Shown here: positions 27,437-37,816 of the stretch, piece by piece
How positions within the stretch are numbered: position 1 is the first letter of the stretch
Layout: each line of letters starts with the position of its first letter
DNA from: Prochlorococcus marinus XMU1419
Lineage (GTDB): Bacteria > Cyanobacteriota > Cyanobacteriia > PCC-6307 > Cyanobiaceae
Assembly (NCBI RefSeq): GCF_017695955.1
Contig: NZ_JAAORO010000002.1
Coordinates: 62,001 to 126,000 of the forward strand
Direction: 5' to 3'
Length of the DNA: 64,000 bases
Program-made: the position numbers and the translations under genes
The notes under the pieces: generated by a model
Told to the model about the DNA's origin: nothing
The model's database searches: none
Seen by the model: only the letters and a program-made list of their open reading frames with translations

Positions 27437-29224
27437 CTATTGATTTTCATTTAGTAAATTCAATATATAATTTTCATCTTGAGTATTTATGAAATCTCCG
27501 AAATCCAAATCCAAATTACTCTTCCAATTATCAAATAATGGTTGAAGAGTTTTTTCTAAATCGTTGAGTTCCATTCTTTGTAAAAATGGTTTAGCAAGCC
27601 TTTGTAGATTTTTACTTCCCCCCAACCATAATTGGTATTTGTTTTGCCCACTTCCAACAAGTGCTAATTCGGCCATGTAAGGCCTGGTACATCCATTCGG
27701 ACATCCTGTCATTCTGAATAATATTGTCTTTTGTATTTTTAGATCTAATAGTAAATTTTCAATTCTTTTTAGTACATCAGGTAATATTCTTTCAGCTTCA
27801 GTCATTGCAAGACCACAAAGAGGTAAAGCAGGACAAGCTAAAGCGTGTCTTTGAATTTCATTAATGTTTTCTAAATTTTCGTATCCAATTTTTGATAGAG
27901 ATTTTTGAATTTCACCTTTGTTTTTATTGGCGATATTACAAAGTAAAATATCTTGATTAGGTGTGAGTCTTAAATCTAAATTATATTTTTTAACGATACT
28001 TGTGATGGTATTCTTCTTCTCTCCAGATAATCTACCTGATAATAACGGTAAACCTACAAAATGGGAGGTTTTATTTTGTTTATGCCAACCTAGGTAATCA
28101 ATAAGAACTTTATCAGGTTCTTTTCTGATTTTTTTAATTTCTTTTTTGAAATACTTGTCAGAAAGTATCTTTTTGAACCATTTAATACCTTTTCTATGAA
28201 GGAGATATTTCATTCTCGAATTTTTTCTTGATTTTCTATCACCATAATCTCTTTGAATAGCCACAATGCTTTGTATTAATTCATAAACATCAGGTTCTTC
28301 AACATATCCAAGTGGATCTGCAATTCTGGCGAAGGTCTCCTCATTATTATGTGTGCGACCCATGCCACCTCCAACATAAAAATTGCACCCTTCTAAGTTT
28401 CCATCTCTAGAAGTAAAGGCAACTATTCCTATGTCATTGGTAAGAAGATCAACAGAATTGTCCCCAGGAACTGTCACGGCACATTTGAATTTTCTCGGCA
28501 AATAAGTTGAACCATAAAGAGGCTCATCTTTTATCCCACTAAAAACATTATCTTTAAATTGGAGCTTCCTAATTGCTTCAATATCTTTGTCAGGCTTTAT
28601 GGTGTACTCTAAATCTCCATCAGCCCAAAGTTCTAAAAAAGTGCCTTGGCCAGCCATTGGGGTGAGAAGATCTGCAACTTTTTTTGCCAATGCTCTTGCA
28701 ATATTATAGTCTGGTGAATCAAATGGAGCTGCAGGAGCCATAACGTTTCTATTTATGTCTCCACATGCAGCTAATGTAGAGCCCATTGAATTTACTATTG
28801 TTTGAATTACTTCCTTTAGGTTCTCCTTTCTGATTCCATGCATTTGAAAGGCTTGTCTTGTAGTGGCCCTAAGTGTTCCATTACCTAGTTTCTCAGATAA
28901 TTCATCTAATGCTAAAAATAATTTCCCAGGAACTTCACCACCTGGATTTCTTAACCTAAGCATCATTTGCCAATCTTTACTTTTGCCCGGCCTTCTATTT
29001 TCCCTGTTATCTTGTTGATAACTACCATGAAATTTTAATAACTGAACTGCATCATTAGTAAAATGATCACTTTCATTAACTAATTCCGTAGCAAGTGGTT
29101 CCTTAAGAAATTGGCTACTTTTTTTGAAATTCTCAAATTTAGAAACTTCTAGTCCATTTGCTAAACAAACAGTCTCTTCATTTGCAGAATCTTTTTTCTT
29201 TTTTACTTTCTCAACCTTGATCAA
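27437..29224 (-). CDS. sir: Ferredoxin-dependent sulfite reductase
   Basis: A 595-aa siroheme and 4Fe-4S enzyme reducing sulfite to sulfide with ferredoxin, for cysteine synthesis. The four cluster cysteines are C464 and C470 (CPALPLC) and C508 and C512 (GCPNGCTRP). The conserved siroheme pocket segments NRNVMAP and TTRQAFQMHGI are present. The likely start is TTG at 29224, since the next Met is too late. Divergent from glyS with about 87 bases between. Confidence 0.95.
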   Translation of the reverse strand: MIKVEKVKKKKDSANEETVCLANGLEVSKFENFKKSSQFLKEPLATELVNESDHFTNDAVQLLKFHGSYQQDNRENRRPGKSKDWQMMLRLRNPGGEVPGKLFLALDELSEKLGNGTLRATTRQAFQMHGIRKENLKEVIQTIVNSMGSTLAACGDINRNVMAPAAPFDSPDYNIARALAKKVADLLTPMAGQGTFLELWADGDLEYTIKPDKDIEAIRKLQFKDNVFSGIKDEPLYGSTYLPRKFKCAVTVPGDNSVDLLTNDIGIVAFTSRDGNLEGCNFYVGGGMGRTHNNEETFARIADPLGYVEEPDVYELIQSIVAIQRDYGDRKSRKNSRMKYLLHRKGIKWFKKILSDKYFKKEIKKIRKEPDKVLIDYLGWHKQNKTSHFVGLPLLSGRLSGEKKNTITSIVKKYNLDLRLTPNQDILLCNIANKNKGEIQKSLSKIGYENLENINEIQRHALACPALPLCGLAMTEAERILPDVLKRIENLLLDLKIQKTILFRMTGCPNGCTRPYMAELALVGSGQNKYQLWLGGSKNLQRLAKPFLQRMELNDLEKTLQPLFDNWKSNLDLDFGDFINTQDENYILNLLNENQ

Positions 29225-29311
29225 AGGACCAAAACATATCTCTTTTTATACATTAGCGAAAAGCTTATTTAACTGGTAGTAAATTATAGTAAGTGAAGTC
29301 ATATTTTTTTC

Positions 29312-31474
29312 TTGTCTAAATATTTACTTGAGATAGGAACAGAAGAGTTGCCTGCAAAATTTTCTCATTCTGTTCTAAAGCAATTTAAATCTCTAATAGA
29401 ATTTGAATTGGATAAAAAGTTAATCAAATTCGAACATATAGTTGTTACCTCCACACCAAGGAGAATAGTGCTTCTTCTCGAAGGTTTAGTTGATTATGCA
29501 GAAGATAAGATAATAGAAAGAAAAGGGCCTAAAGCAAATTCAGCTTATTTAAATGGATGTCCTACTAATGCTGCTTTAGGATTTGCTAATAGCTTAGATA
29601 TAGATGTAGGTGAGCTACAAATAAAAAATACAGAAAAGGGTGATTTTGTATTTGGAAAGAAAGTTGAGAAAGGATTATCAACAAAAATTTCTTTGTCTTC
29701 GATTATCCCAAAATTAGTAAAGAGTCTTCAAGGCCCTCGATTTATGAAATGGGGGGCTGGGAACATGAAATTTTCAAGACCTATTAGGTGGATTGCCTCT
29801 GTTTATAATGAAGAAATTCTTGATTTTGAACTTGATGAATGTGATCCAAAGATCAAAATAAGTAATAAAACAAAAAGTCATAGGCTAATCAATGAAGTTT
29901 TAGAAGTTCAGAATCTTGATGATTTTTTTGAATTATTGAAACGAAATAGAGTAATGGCTATTCGAAATGAAAGAAAAGAAAAAATTGAAAGTTTAATAAA
30001 TCAGGCATCCAAATCTTTAAATCTGAAACCTGACCTTTCAGAAGGATTACTAAATGAACTAACTGATTTGGTTGAATGGCCAGAGTTAATTATTGGCAAA
30101 TTTAGTGATGAATTTCTAGATCTTCCGGTTGAAGTTCTCTCAACAGTCATGAAAAATCATCAGAGATACGTTCCTCTTTTTTTGAAAAACGAAAGTTTTT
30201 CTAAACTAGATTTAAGCTCTGAAAAAAATATTAGTACAACTTTCTGCCTTATTTCAAATGGTCTGGAAGAATCAAATAATAATATTGCCAAAGGTAATGA
30301 GAAAGTATTAAGGGCAAGGTTTTCAGATGCAAAATTTTTCGTAGAAAGTGACAAAAAAGTTGCCTCAATCAATAGAAATGAAAAGCTTAAATCCGTTTCA
30401 TATTTGAAAGGACTTGGAAATATATTTCAGAGGGTAGAAAGGATAGAGGTAGTTGCTAAAACAATTCTTAAGTTTTTAAATGATAAATCTATAGAAGAAA
30501 CAAAAATAATAGAAGCCGCTAGATTCTGTAAAAACGACTTATGTAGCGAAATTGTTTTCGAATTCCCTGAGCTGCAAGGAATAATGGGTGGTAAATATCT
30601 TAAAAATGAGGGATTTATTGAGGATGTTTGCTTAGCTGTCGCTGAACATTATTTACCTTCTTTTTATAAAGATGCTTTGCCATCCACAAAATATGGTGCA
30701 ATAGTTTCCATAGCAGATAAGGTTGAAACTTTAATAAGTATATTTATTTCTGGTAAACGTCCTAGTGGATCATCTGATCCTTATGCTTTAAGAAGAAATT
30801 TGAATGGAGTGATTAAAATAATTTGGGATTATGAACTTGATTTACCTTTAGATAAATTATTCAACGAACTTATTGATTTTTGGAAAATCGTATTTCCGAA
30901 TTTAAACTTCTCAAGAGAAACAGTATTTAATGATTTAAATGAATTTTTAATTCAAAGAATTGTTAGTCATCTAGAAGAAATGTCACTAAGTAAAGAATTA
31001 ATAAAGGCCGTTTGCTCTTCTAATGAATTATCTCAAAAAAGAGTATTGAATATTGTTGATCTTAAAAATAGGATTAAATCTATTATCAATTTTAACGAAA
31101 AGGATAATTTTGTTAAGATCCAAAAGGTAATTACTAGGGTAAGCAAATTAGCAAATAATAGTTATCTTTCAAGAGACGTTCTCTCAGCAGGAGATTATGT
31201 AAACACAAAACTTTTTGAAAAAGATTGTGAATTGAAAGTTTTTGAATTTATTGGAGAATTAGAAAAACTTTTTTCAGAAGATTATTGCAATTATTTGGAA
31301 CTTTTAAATTTGTTTGAGAAAAATGTAAACACCATCGAGGATTTATTTGATAATAAAAAGGGAGTCCTCATAATGTCAGAGGATTTAAAAATAAGAAATA
31401 ATAGACTCAATTTGTTGAGCTTAATTAGAAATTATTCTCTTAAAATAGCTGACTTTACACTTTTGAACTCTTAA
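29312..31474 (+). CDS. glyS: Glycyl-tRNA synthetase beta subunit
   Basis: A 720-aa beta subunit of the heterotetrameric glycine-tRNA ligase. The N-terminus LLEIGTEELPAKF is diagnostic, and the HD-like segment KDALPSTKYGAIVSIADKV and RPSGSSDPYALRR are present. Needs a GlyQ alpha subunit encoded elsewhere. TTG at 29312 is the start. The 3' end overlaps chlP, read in the opposite direction, by 20 bases. Confidence 0.97.
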   Translation: MSKYLLEIGTEELPAKFSHSVLKQFKSLIEFELDKKLIKFEHIVVTSTPRRIVLLLEGLVDYAEDKIIERKGPKANSAYLNGCPTNAALGFANSLDIDVGELQIKNTEKGDFVFGKKVEKGLSTKISLSSIIPKLVKSLQGPRFMKWGAGNMKFSRPIRWIASVYNEEILDFELDECDPKIKISNKTKSHRLINEVLEVQNLDDFFELLKRNRVMAIRNERKEKIESLINQASKSLNLKPDLSEGLLNELTDLVEWPELIIGKFSDEFLDLPVEVLSTVMKNHQRYVPLFLKNESFSKLDLSSEKNISTTFCLISNGLEESNNNIAKGNEKVLRARFSDAKFFVESDKKVASINRNEKLKSVSYLKGLGNIFQRVERIEVVAKTILKFLNDKSIEETKIIEAARFCKNDLCSEIVFEFPELQGIMGGKYLKNEGFIEDVCLAVAEHYLPSFYKDALPSTKYGAIVSIADKVETLISIFISGKRPSGSSDPYALRRNLNGVIKIIWDYELDLPLDKLFNELIDFWKIVFPNLNFSRETVFNDLNEFLIQRIVSHLEEMSLSKELIKAVCSSNELSQKRVLNIVDLKNRIKSIINFNEKDNFVKIQKVITRVSKLANNSYLSRDVLSAGDYVNTKLFEKDCELKVFEFIGELEKLFSEDYCNYLELLNLFEKNVNTIEDLFDNKKGVLIMSEDLKIRNNRLNLLSLIRNYSLKIADFTLLNS

Positions 31475-32795
31475 CTTTAATTCCTCCCTTTATTGAATAA
31501 TTTTCTAGCATTTTTTCTACTTCTTTATTTTCCCTAACAGCACTATCAACGGGTTTATATTTTAGGGGTGCTAGGGCTTTCCCTCTTAAAATCGAACCAA
31601 GTGTAAGCATCGTAATTTTAAGCTGCTGCAAAGGTTTCATGGATACAACTTTTTTGTATAAGTAACTATCAAAAGTAAGTCTTTGTACATCCATGTCATC
31701 ACACATTTCAACAAAGGCTTCTCTCGCAGAATCATTTCTATAGAAAATATTTTGAAGTATTTCTAGTACCTTATAAGTTGTTCCATATTTTTTATCCCAT
31801 TTTTTAAGATAGTTTTTTAAATCTTTTTCTGACGGAATTACTTGACCGTTTTTTGATGCCTGAACAATTTCTTCAGCACACATTCTTCCACTCTTTGCAG
31901 CAAAATAAATACCCTCTCCAGAACTCTTCGTAACATAACCAGCTGCATCACCAACCAAAGCCATTCTACCGACAACTCTTCTTGGTCTTGGATGCTCAGG
32001 GATAGGATGTGCTTCTACCTTTATTACTTCACCATTAACAAGTCTTTTCTTTGCCCTATTCCTTACTCCCTCTTGAAGTCCTTTAATTAATGACTGATTC
32101 TTTTGCATGGTTCCAGTACCCACTGCAACATGATCATATTTAGGAAATACCCACCCATAAAAATCTGGAGAAACATCAGTACCGACGTACATTTCAGCAA
32201 GATCTTCGTAGTAACTCATCTCTTGTTTAGGTAGTTTAATTCTCTCCTGAAATGCAATAGCGACTTTGTAATCCCCTGCATCCATTGCTTTTGCTACTCT
32301 GCTATTGGCTCCATCAGCTCCGATTAAAAGGTCAACAGTAAGCTCCTTAAGTTCCCCTTTCTTGTCTCCATTCGTAAAGTCAGAATAGGAGAGTTTGTAT
32401 GGCCCTTGATTATTATTGCCAGTATCAATAGAAGTAACTAGTCCATTAATTAGTGTGGCCCCAAGGTCTGATGCTCTATTACGCATAAAAGCATCCATAA
32501 CCTCCCTTCTGCACATCCCAATAAACTCATTGTCGCTTTTCCCATAAACTCTATCTAGACTTATATCTACCTCTCTATTTGATGGAGATATCATTCTCAT
32601 ATGCCTTACTTTTCTATCAATAATTGATTCAGGTAAATTAAATTCTTCTACCATACAAAGAGGAATAGCTCCTCCACATGGTTTCGCATTATCTAATTTT
32701 CTCTCGAAGAGCCAAGTTTTTATACCAGCTTTAGCAAGTATTTCTGCAGCACATGATCCACTTGGACCTCCTCCAATAACAGCTACCCTCAACAT
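31455..32795 (-). CDS. chlP: Geranylgeranyl reductase
   Basis: A 446-aa FAD-dependent reductase that saturates geranylgeranyl groups for the phytyl tail of chlorophyll and for tocopherol or phylloquinone. The dinucleotide fold VIGGGPSGSCAAE is near residue 6, FERKLDNAKPCGGAIP follows, and a second FAD contact is seen in ALVGDAAGYVTKSSGEGI. Essentially full length. Convergent overlap of 20 bases with glyS, within the last codons of both genes. Confidence 0.96.
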   Translation of the reverse strand: MLRVAVIGGGPSGSCAAEILAKAGIKTWLFERKLDNAKPCGGAIPLCMVEEFNLPESIIDRKVRHMRMISPSNREVDISLDRVYGKSDNEFIGMCRREVMDAFMRNRASDLGATLINGLVTSIDTGNNNQGPYKLSYSDFTNGDKKGELKELTVDLLIGADGANSRVAKAMDAGDYKVAIAFQERIKLPKQEMSYYEDLAEMYVGTDVSPDFYGWVFPKYDHVAVGTGTMQKNQSLIKGLQEGVRNRAKKRLVNGEVIKVEAHPIPEHPRPRRVVGRMALVGDAAGYVTKSSGEGIYFAAKSGRMCAEEIVQASKNGQVIPSEKDLKNYLKKWDKKYGTTYKVLEILQNIFYRNDSAREAFVEMCDDMDVQRLTFDSYLYKKVVSMKPLQQLKITMLTLGSILRGKALAPLKYKPVDSAVRENKEVEKMLENYSIKGGIKVKSSKV

Positions 32796-32908
32796 ACGAA
32801 AAAAAAATAATACTGTATATAAAAGCTACATCTTTTTTGCTTATAAAAGTGCATTTCTTAAAATAATAGTTAATATCGAAATATGTTTTCCAAATTCTTC
32901 TCTAAATA

Positions 32909-33616
32909 TTGGAACAAAACAAAGATCTAAATCAATTTGATTTACCTCAAGCCAAAAGAATCTACTTAGATAATTCCAACTCAATATTTTTAAAAAAATT
33001 ATTAATAATTTCTCCATTTCTTTTCTTCCTTTTTGCTATCTTTGCATTGCGTTTAGTTAGAAATATAGAAATAGGATCTCTCCGCAACCTCAATTTTCAG
33101 GCTCAAATAAATCATGACCATAGAATTTTGGGCCATTTACCCTATGCTGAAATTTCTAAGGAGAAATTAGTTTTTATTGAGCCAAATATTGAAGTTCATA
33201 TTGATATGCGTGATTCTTTATTAAAGATGAGAGCCGAAGCAAAAAAGGACGGGATATACTTAGTTTTCTTGAGTGGATATAGATCAATAAATTTGCAAAA
33301 TGAAATCTTCTATTCCTTAAAATCTTTTAGAAATCAAGAAGCTGCAGAAAGAGCTAGGGTTTCAGCACCCCCGGGCTATTCTGAACATAGTACTGGATTT
33401 GCAATTGATATTGGTGATGCTACCCAAAGAGAAACAGACTTTGAGACCGAATTCGAAAATACTGACGCCTTTAAATGGTTAATGAAGAATGCCGCTAAAT
33501 TTCACTTTAAGTTATCGTTCTCCAAAGATAATAAATATATAGATTATGAACCTTGGCATTGGAGATATGAGGGATCAATTGAAGCTTTAAAAGTTTTTGA
33601 AAGTTCAAATAGATAG
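32909..33616 (+). CDS. VanY-like D-alanyl-D-alanine carboxypeptidase
   Basis: A 235-aa M15B peptidase. A single span at about residues 29-48 anchors it, followed by the catalytic domain: conserved SGYRS, metal ligands H160 and D167 in SEHSTGFAIDIGD, and E214 and H217 in EPWHWRYEG. It likely trims the pentapeptide stem of peptidoglycan in the periplasm. TTG at 32909 is the start. The presence of a VanX-like gene 6 kb upstream suggests a peptidoglycan-peptide recycling pair, though they are not in one operon. Confidence 0.87.
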   Translation: MEQNKDLNQFDLPQAKRIYLDNSNSIFLKKLLIISPFLFFLFAIFALRLVRNIEIGSLRNLNFQAQINHDHRILGHLPYAEISKEKLVFIEPNIEVHIDMRDSLLKMRAEAKKDGIYLVFLSGYRSINLQNEIFYSLKSFRNQEAAERARVSAPPGYSEHSTGFAIDIGDATQRETDFETEFENTDAFKWLMKNAAKFHFKLSFSKDNKYIDYEPWHWRYEGSIEALKVFESSNR

Positions 33617-33751
33617 TCATTAACCTAATTCATTAATTAAATTGTTCAATATGATTATGTTTTTCAAAGTCTTAAAGAGAAAATTCTCATAATAAGCATT
33701 CTTTGAGTTAGCCTTAATAAAGTCAATCAACTATTTATATAAATCTTATAA

Positions 33752-35548
33752 ATGTCATCTACGATAAAAGAAATTAGGAATGTCGCAATTATTGCCCATG
33801 TAGATCATGGGAAAACAACTCTTGTTGATGCATTGTTATCTCAATCAGGAATATTTAGAGACAATGAAGTCATTCCTACATGTGTAATGGATTCAAATGA
33901 TCTTGAAAGAGAAAGAGGAATAACAATACTTTCAAAAAATACTGCAGTTAACTACAAAGATACCAGAATTAACATTATAGATACACCAGGACATGCAGAT
34001 TTTGGAGGAGAAGTCGAGAGGGTTTTGGGAATGGTTGATGGTTGTCTGCTTATCGTTGATGCAAATGAGGGACCTATGCCTCAAACAAGATTTGTTTTAA
34101 AAAAAGCATTAGAAAAAGGACTTAGGCCTATAGTTTTTGTAAATAAAATTGATAGACCAAGAGTAGTACCAGAAATAGCAATTGATAAAGTACTGGATTT
34201 GTTTCTGGAATTAGGAGCTGATGATGATCAGTGTGATTTCCCTTATCTTTTTGGAAGCGGCCTATCTGGTTTCGCAAAAGAAGAGATGGAATCTAACAGT
34301 GACAATATGATGCCTCTTTTTGAAGCTATTATCAGACATGTTCCACCTCCAGTAGGTGATGAAAATAAGCCTCTTCAGCTACAAATAACTACTTTGGACT
34401 ATTCTGATTTCTTGGGCAGAATTGTAATTGGTAAAATTCATAATGGAACTATAAAAAATGGTCAACAAGCTAGTTTAATTAAAGAAAATGGAAAAACTAT
34501 TAAAGGTAAAGTTAGTAAACTTCTAGGATTCGAAGGATTACAAAGGATTGATATAAATGAAGCATTCGCAGGTGATATCGTAGCCGTTTCTGGTTTCGAT
34601 GACGTCAATATTGGTGAGACCATAGCATGTCCCGATTCTCCCCATCCACTTCCATTAATTAAAGTTGATGAACCTACATTAAATATGACTTTTGTTGTTA
34701 ATGATTCTCCATTTGCGGGTAAAGAAGGGAAATTTGTTACTAGTAGACAATTAAAAAATAGATTGGAAAGGGAACTTTTAACAAATGTTGCCTTAAGGGT
34801 CGAAGAAACTGATTCTCCTGATAGATTTTCAGTCTCAGGAAGAGGAGAATTACATTTAGGTATATTGATTGAAACAATGAGAAGAGAGGGGTTTGAGTTT
34901 CAAATCTCACAACCTCAAGTAATTTTTAGAGAAATTGATAATGTTGAATGTGAGCCTATTGAGACTTTGGTTTTAGATGTGCCTGAAGTATCCGTTGGTT
35001 CATGTATAGAGAAACTTGGATCAAGAAAAGCAGAAATGAAAAACATGCAAACAAGTTCAGATGGGAGAACTCAATTAGAATTTCTTGTGCCATCAAGAGG
35101 ACTTATTGGATTTCGCGGTGAATTTGTTCGTATAACGAGAGGTGAAGGTATCATGAGTCACTCTTTTTATGAATATAAACCCAAAACAGGAGATTTTGAA
35201 ACTAGGAGGAATGGAGTTCTTATAGCTTTTGAGGAAGGCGTGGCTACATTTTATGCATTAAAGAATGCTGAAGATAGGGGAGTTTATTTTATTAAACCTG
35301 GAGTTAAAGTTTATAAAGGAATGATAATTGGAGAGAATAATCGACCTCAAGATCTCGAGTTGAATATATGTAAAACTAAGCAGTTGACTAACATGAGGTC
35401 TGCAGGTGCAGAGGAACTTGATACATTGCAGTCGCCTGTTGATATTACACTTGAAAGAGCACTTGAATATATAGGTCCAGATGAGATGCTAGAGGTTACA
35501 CCGGATTCGATAAGAATGAGAAAAATAAATAAAAAGAAAAAAAATTAA
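33752..35548 (+). CDS. typA: GTP-binding protein TypA/BipA
   Basis: A 598-aa translational GTPase of the EF-G superfamily. G1 HVDHGKT at about 16-22, G3 [15 protein letters not shown] and G4 NKID are intact, and the C-terminal TypA-specific domain begins around [18 protein letters not shown]. It acts on ribosomes in stress and 50S biogenesis. Preceded by a 135-base gap; a DUF309 gene follows after 11 bases. Confidence 0.97.
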   Translation: MSSTIKEIRNVAIIAHVDHGKTTLVDALLSQSGIFRDNEVIPTCVMDSNDLERERGITILSKNTAVNYKDTRINIIDTPGHADFGGEVERVLGMVDGCLLIVDANEGPMPQTRFVLKKALEKGLRPIVFVNKIDRPRVVPEIAIDKVLDLFLELGADDDQCDFPYLFGSGLSGFAKEEMESNSDNMMPLFEAIIRHVPPPVGDENKPLQLQITTLDYSDFLGRIVIGKIHNGTIKNGQQASLIKENGKTIKGKVSKLLGFEGLQRIDINEAFAGDIVAVSGFDDVNIGETIACPDSPHPLPLIKVDEPTLNMTFVVNDSPFAGKEGKFVTSRQLKNRLERELLTNVALRVEETDSPDRFSVSGRGELHLGILIETMRREGFEFQISQPQVIFREIDNVECEPIETLVLDVPEVSVGSCIEKLGSRKAEMKNMQTSSDGRTQLEFLVPSRGLIGFRGEFVRITRGEGIMSHSFYEYKPKTGDFETRRNGVLIAFEEGVATFYALKNAEDRGVYFIKPGVKVYKGMIIGENNRPQDLELNICKTKQLTNMRSAGAEELDTLQSPVDITLERALEYIGPDEMLEVTPDSIRMRKINKKKKN

Positions 35549-35559
35549 TAATTAGTTTC

Positions 35560-35928
35560 ATGAACGAAGAAAGTACAAAAAGCTTTAAAGATTCCCTTTT
35601 TAATGCTTTAAAACTTTTTAACAATCATGAATGGTATGAGGCTCATGATGCTTTTGAAGAAATATGGAATTCCGTTGATGGTGACGAAAGACAAGTTATC
35701 CAAGGAATTTTACAAGTATCTGTTTCTCAGTTTCACTTAAGTAAGGGTAATTTAAATGGAGCTACTATTTTGCTTGGAGAGGGTTTAGGGAGGATAAAAA
35801 CTAGAACCAAGATTAATTTAGGAATTGATCTTGAATCCTTCTGCCGATGTTTGGAAAATTTATTGAGGAAATTACAATATAAAGAGCTCTTAAATGAGAG
35901 TGATAAGCCTTTTTTGAAACTTCTTTGA
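35560..35928 (+). CDS. DUF309 family protein
   Basis: A 122-aa helical protein with the family signature HEWYEAHDAFEEIW at residues 24-37 and the helix GILQVSVSQFHLSKGN. The family is common in cyanobacteria and plastids and may be a metal-dependent enzyme, but no function is established. Its stop overlaps a 32-aa frame (TGATG) that in turn overlaps lptB. Confidence 0.9.
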   Translation: MNEESTKSFKDSLFNALKLFNNHEWYEAHDAFEEIWNSVDGDERQVIQGILQVSVSQFHLSKGNLNGATILLGEGLGRIKTRTKINLGIDLESFCRCLENLLRKLQYKELLNESDKPFLKLL

Positions 35929-36026
35929 TGAATATGATCATATTTTTATCTTCAATTAAATTTATATTTACTATTTCGTTTTTTTTTAAAGAAAATAAGA
36001 AAACTAATCGATCTCAAGGCAAATGA
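35928..36026 (+). CDS. 32-aa ORF coupled at both ends, possible remnant
   Basis: ATG at 35928-35930 overlaps the DUF309 stop (TGATG), and TGA at 36024-36026 overlaps the lptB start (ATGA). It encodes MNMIIFLSSIKFIFTISFFF plus a basic tail, like a lone signal or anchor helix. In many related cyanobacteria, as I recall, an LptA/OstA-like gene sits at this spot. This could be its signal-peptide remnant, a coupling peptide, or chance. Confidence 0.38.
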   Translation: MNMIIFLSSIKFIFTISFFFKENKKTNRSQGK

Positions 36027-36751
36027 ACCTAAAAATTAATAATGTATCTCTTTCAATTAAAGGAAGATTAATAGTAAATGATGTTTCAGTAACTGTAAAT
36101 CCAGGGGAGGTTGTAGGTTTAATGGGACCTAACGGTGCCGGGAAAACTACTACATTTAACCTTGCAGTTGGGAATATAAAACCTGATAAAGGTGAAATTT
36201 TTATGAATGGTAAAAATATAACAAATCTCCCTCTCCCGATTAGATCAAGACTTGGGTTGGGTTATTTAACTCAAGAAGCGAGTATATTTAGAGACCTCAC
36301 TGTTAAGGATAATATAGATTTGGCTTTGCAGAATTCATCATATAGTAGAGCTGCAATTAGAAATAGAAGAGAACAACTAATAAATGAATTTAATTTGAAT
36401 AATTTTGTAGATAATTATGGTTATCAACTTTCTGGAGGAGAGAGGAGGAGATGTGAAATAGCCAGGGCTCTCACTGTAGGTAGAAAAGGACCTAAATATT
36501 TGTTATTAGACGAACCCTTTGCTGGGATCGATCCTCTGGCTGTGAATGATTTAAAGAAACTAATTCTTAAATTAAGTAGTGACGGGGTAGGGATTCTTAT
36601 TACAGACCATAATGTGAGGGAAACCCTTTTAATTACAAACAAATCATATGTATTAAGCGAGGGAAAAATTTTAGCTAACGGATCATCAAGTGAATTAGCT
36701 GATAATCCAATAGTCAAGAAGTACTATTTAGGAGAAAATTTCAAACTTTGA
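36023..36751 (+). CDS. lptB: LptB-like ABC transporter ATPase
   Basis: A 242-aa ATPase with Walker A GPNGAGKTT, signature QLSGGERRRCEIARAL, Walker B YLLLDEPFAGIDP and switch ITDHNVRE. The ERRR form of the signature marks LptB, the motor of the lipopolysaccharide transport bridge. Partner LptF/G permease genes are not adjacent. A short 112-base gap separates it from ccsA. Confidence 0.9.
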   Translation: MNLKINNVSLSIKGRLIVNDVSVTVNPGEVVGLMGPNGAGKTTTFNLAVGNIKPDKGEIFMNGKNITNLPLPIRSRLGLGYLTQEASIFRDLTVKDNIDLALQNSSYSRAAIRNRREQLINEFNLNNFVDNYGYQLSGGERRRCEIARALTVGRKGPKYLLLDEPFAGIDPLAVNDLKKLILKLSSDGVGILITDHNVRETLLITNKSYVLSEGKILANGSSSELADNPIVKKYYLGENFKL

Positions 36752-36863
36752 AATCTTTTTGCAAAATAAATTAAAACTTTATTATTAAAGATTTACTCAT
36801 ATAGGGATGATTTAAATTATTATTTGATTGTCTTAAAATATTAAAACCAGGTTAATTTCTTGG

Positions 36864-37793
36864 ATGATACTAGATAATCTTTTTAAAAATTTAATATACG
36901 ACCCAGTTTCCGTCTTGGGTCTTTTAGTGTTTTATCTCTTATTAGTTAACTTACCAATATCATTAGTCGCAGTTTTTAAAAAAAAACCTTCCTTTACTGT
37001 AAGACTCTTAACAATTTTAGTGAATTTATTAATATCGTTACAATTACTTTTTAGGTGGTCAATTTCTGGACACTTTCCCATTAGCAATTTATATGAATCT
37101 CTTTATTTCCTTGCTTGGGGGATTACATTGGGACAACTATTGATTGAAAGGGAATACGAATCTCCAATAATTCCCTCAATTGCAATACCTATTGAGTTAC
37201 TGACTGCGGCCTTTGCCTGCTTTGTGTTGCCTGATGATTTGAAATTATCATCCAACTTGGTTCCAGCTTTAAGATCTAGTTGGTTAGTAATGCATGTTAG
37301 TGTCGTAATGCTTAGTTATGCGGCACTAATAATAGGTTCTTTACTCTCAGTATCTGTTTTATTCATAAATAAAAATAATCCGCTTCAAATTAGGAGTAGT
37401 TCAACAGGTATTGGGGGGTTCAAAATTTCTAATAACTATCCTTTAAATGATTTAGTTGCACCTATTGAATTTACTCATTCAGAAGAATTAGATACATTAA
37501 GTTATCGTTCTATATTAATCGGCTTTGTTCTTTTAACTCTCGGTTTAATTTCTGGTGCGGTCTGGGCTAATGAGGCTTGGGGCACATGGTGGAGTTGGGA
37601 TCCAAAAGAAACATGGGCATTTATCTCATGGTTGTTTTATGCTGCTTATCTGCATATGCGAATAAGCAAGGGTTGGCAAGGCCGCAGACCTGCATTATTA
37701 GCATCTACAGGCTTTTTAGTGGTTTTAGTATGTTATTTAGGGGTTAATTTCTTAGGAATAGGATTGCATAGTTATGGCTGGATTTTTGGATGA
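36864..37793 (+). CDS. ccsA: Cytochrome c biogenesis protein CcsA
   Basis: A 309-aa multi-span membrane protein with the heme-handling WWD motif GTWWSWDPKETWAF near residue 240 and flanking conserved histidines in HVSVVML and LHSYGW. It belongs to the system II (Ccs) pathway that attaches heme to apocytochromes on the lumenal side, working with Ccs1 (CcsB in other naming), which is encoded elsewhere. Convergent with rpe. Confidence 0.95.
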   Translation: MILDNLFKNLIYDPVSVLGLLVFYLLLVNLPISLVAVFKKKPSFTVRLLTILVNLLISLQLLFRWSISGHFPISNLYESLYFLAWGITLGQLLIEREYESPIIPSIAIPIELLTAAFACFVLPDDLKLSSNLVPALRSSWLVMHVSVVMLSYAALIIGSLLSVSVLFINKNNPLQIRSSSTGIGGFKISNNYPLNDLVAPIEFTHSEELDTLSYRSILIGFVLLTLGLISGAVWANEAWGTWWSWDPKETWAFISWLFYAAYLHMRISKGWQGRRPALLASTGFLVVLVCYLGVNFLGIGLHSYGWIFG

Positions 37794-37816
37794 TTTTTAA
37801 TCACCCTGAATATTTA

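Noticed and set aside
33617-33751. Possible terminator or small RNA before typA
   Set aside because: Only weak short palindromes (GAGAA/TTCTC, TCAAAG/CTTTGA) with no consistent fold or T tract.
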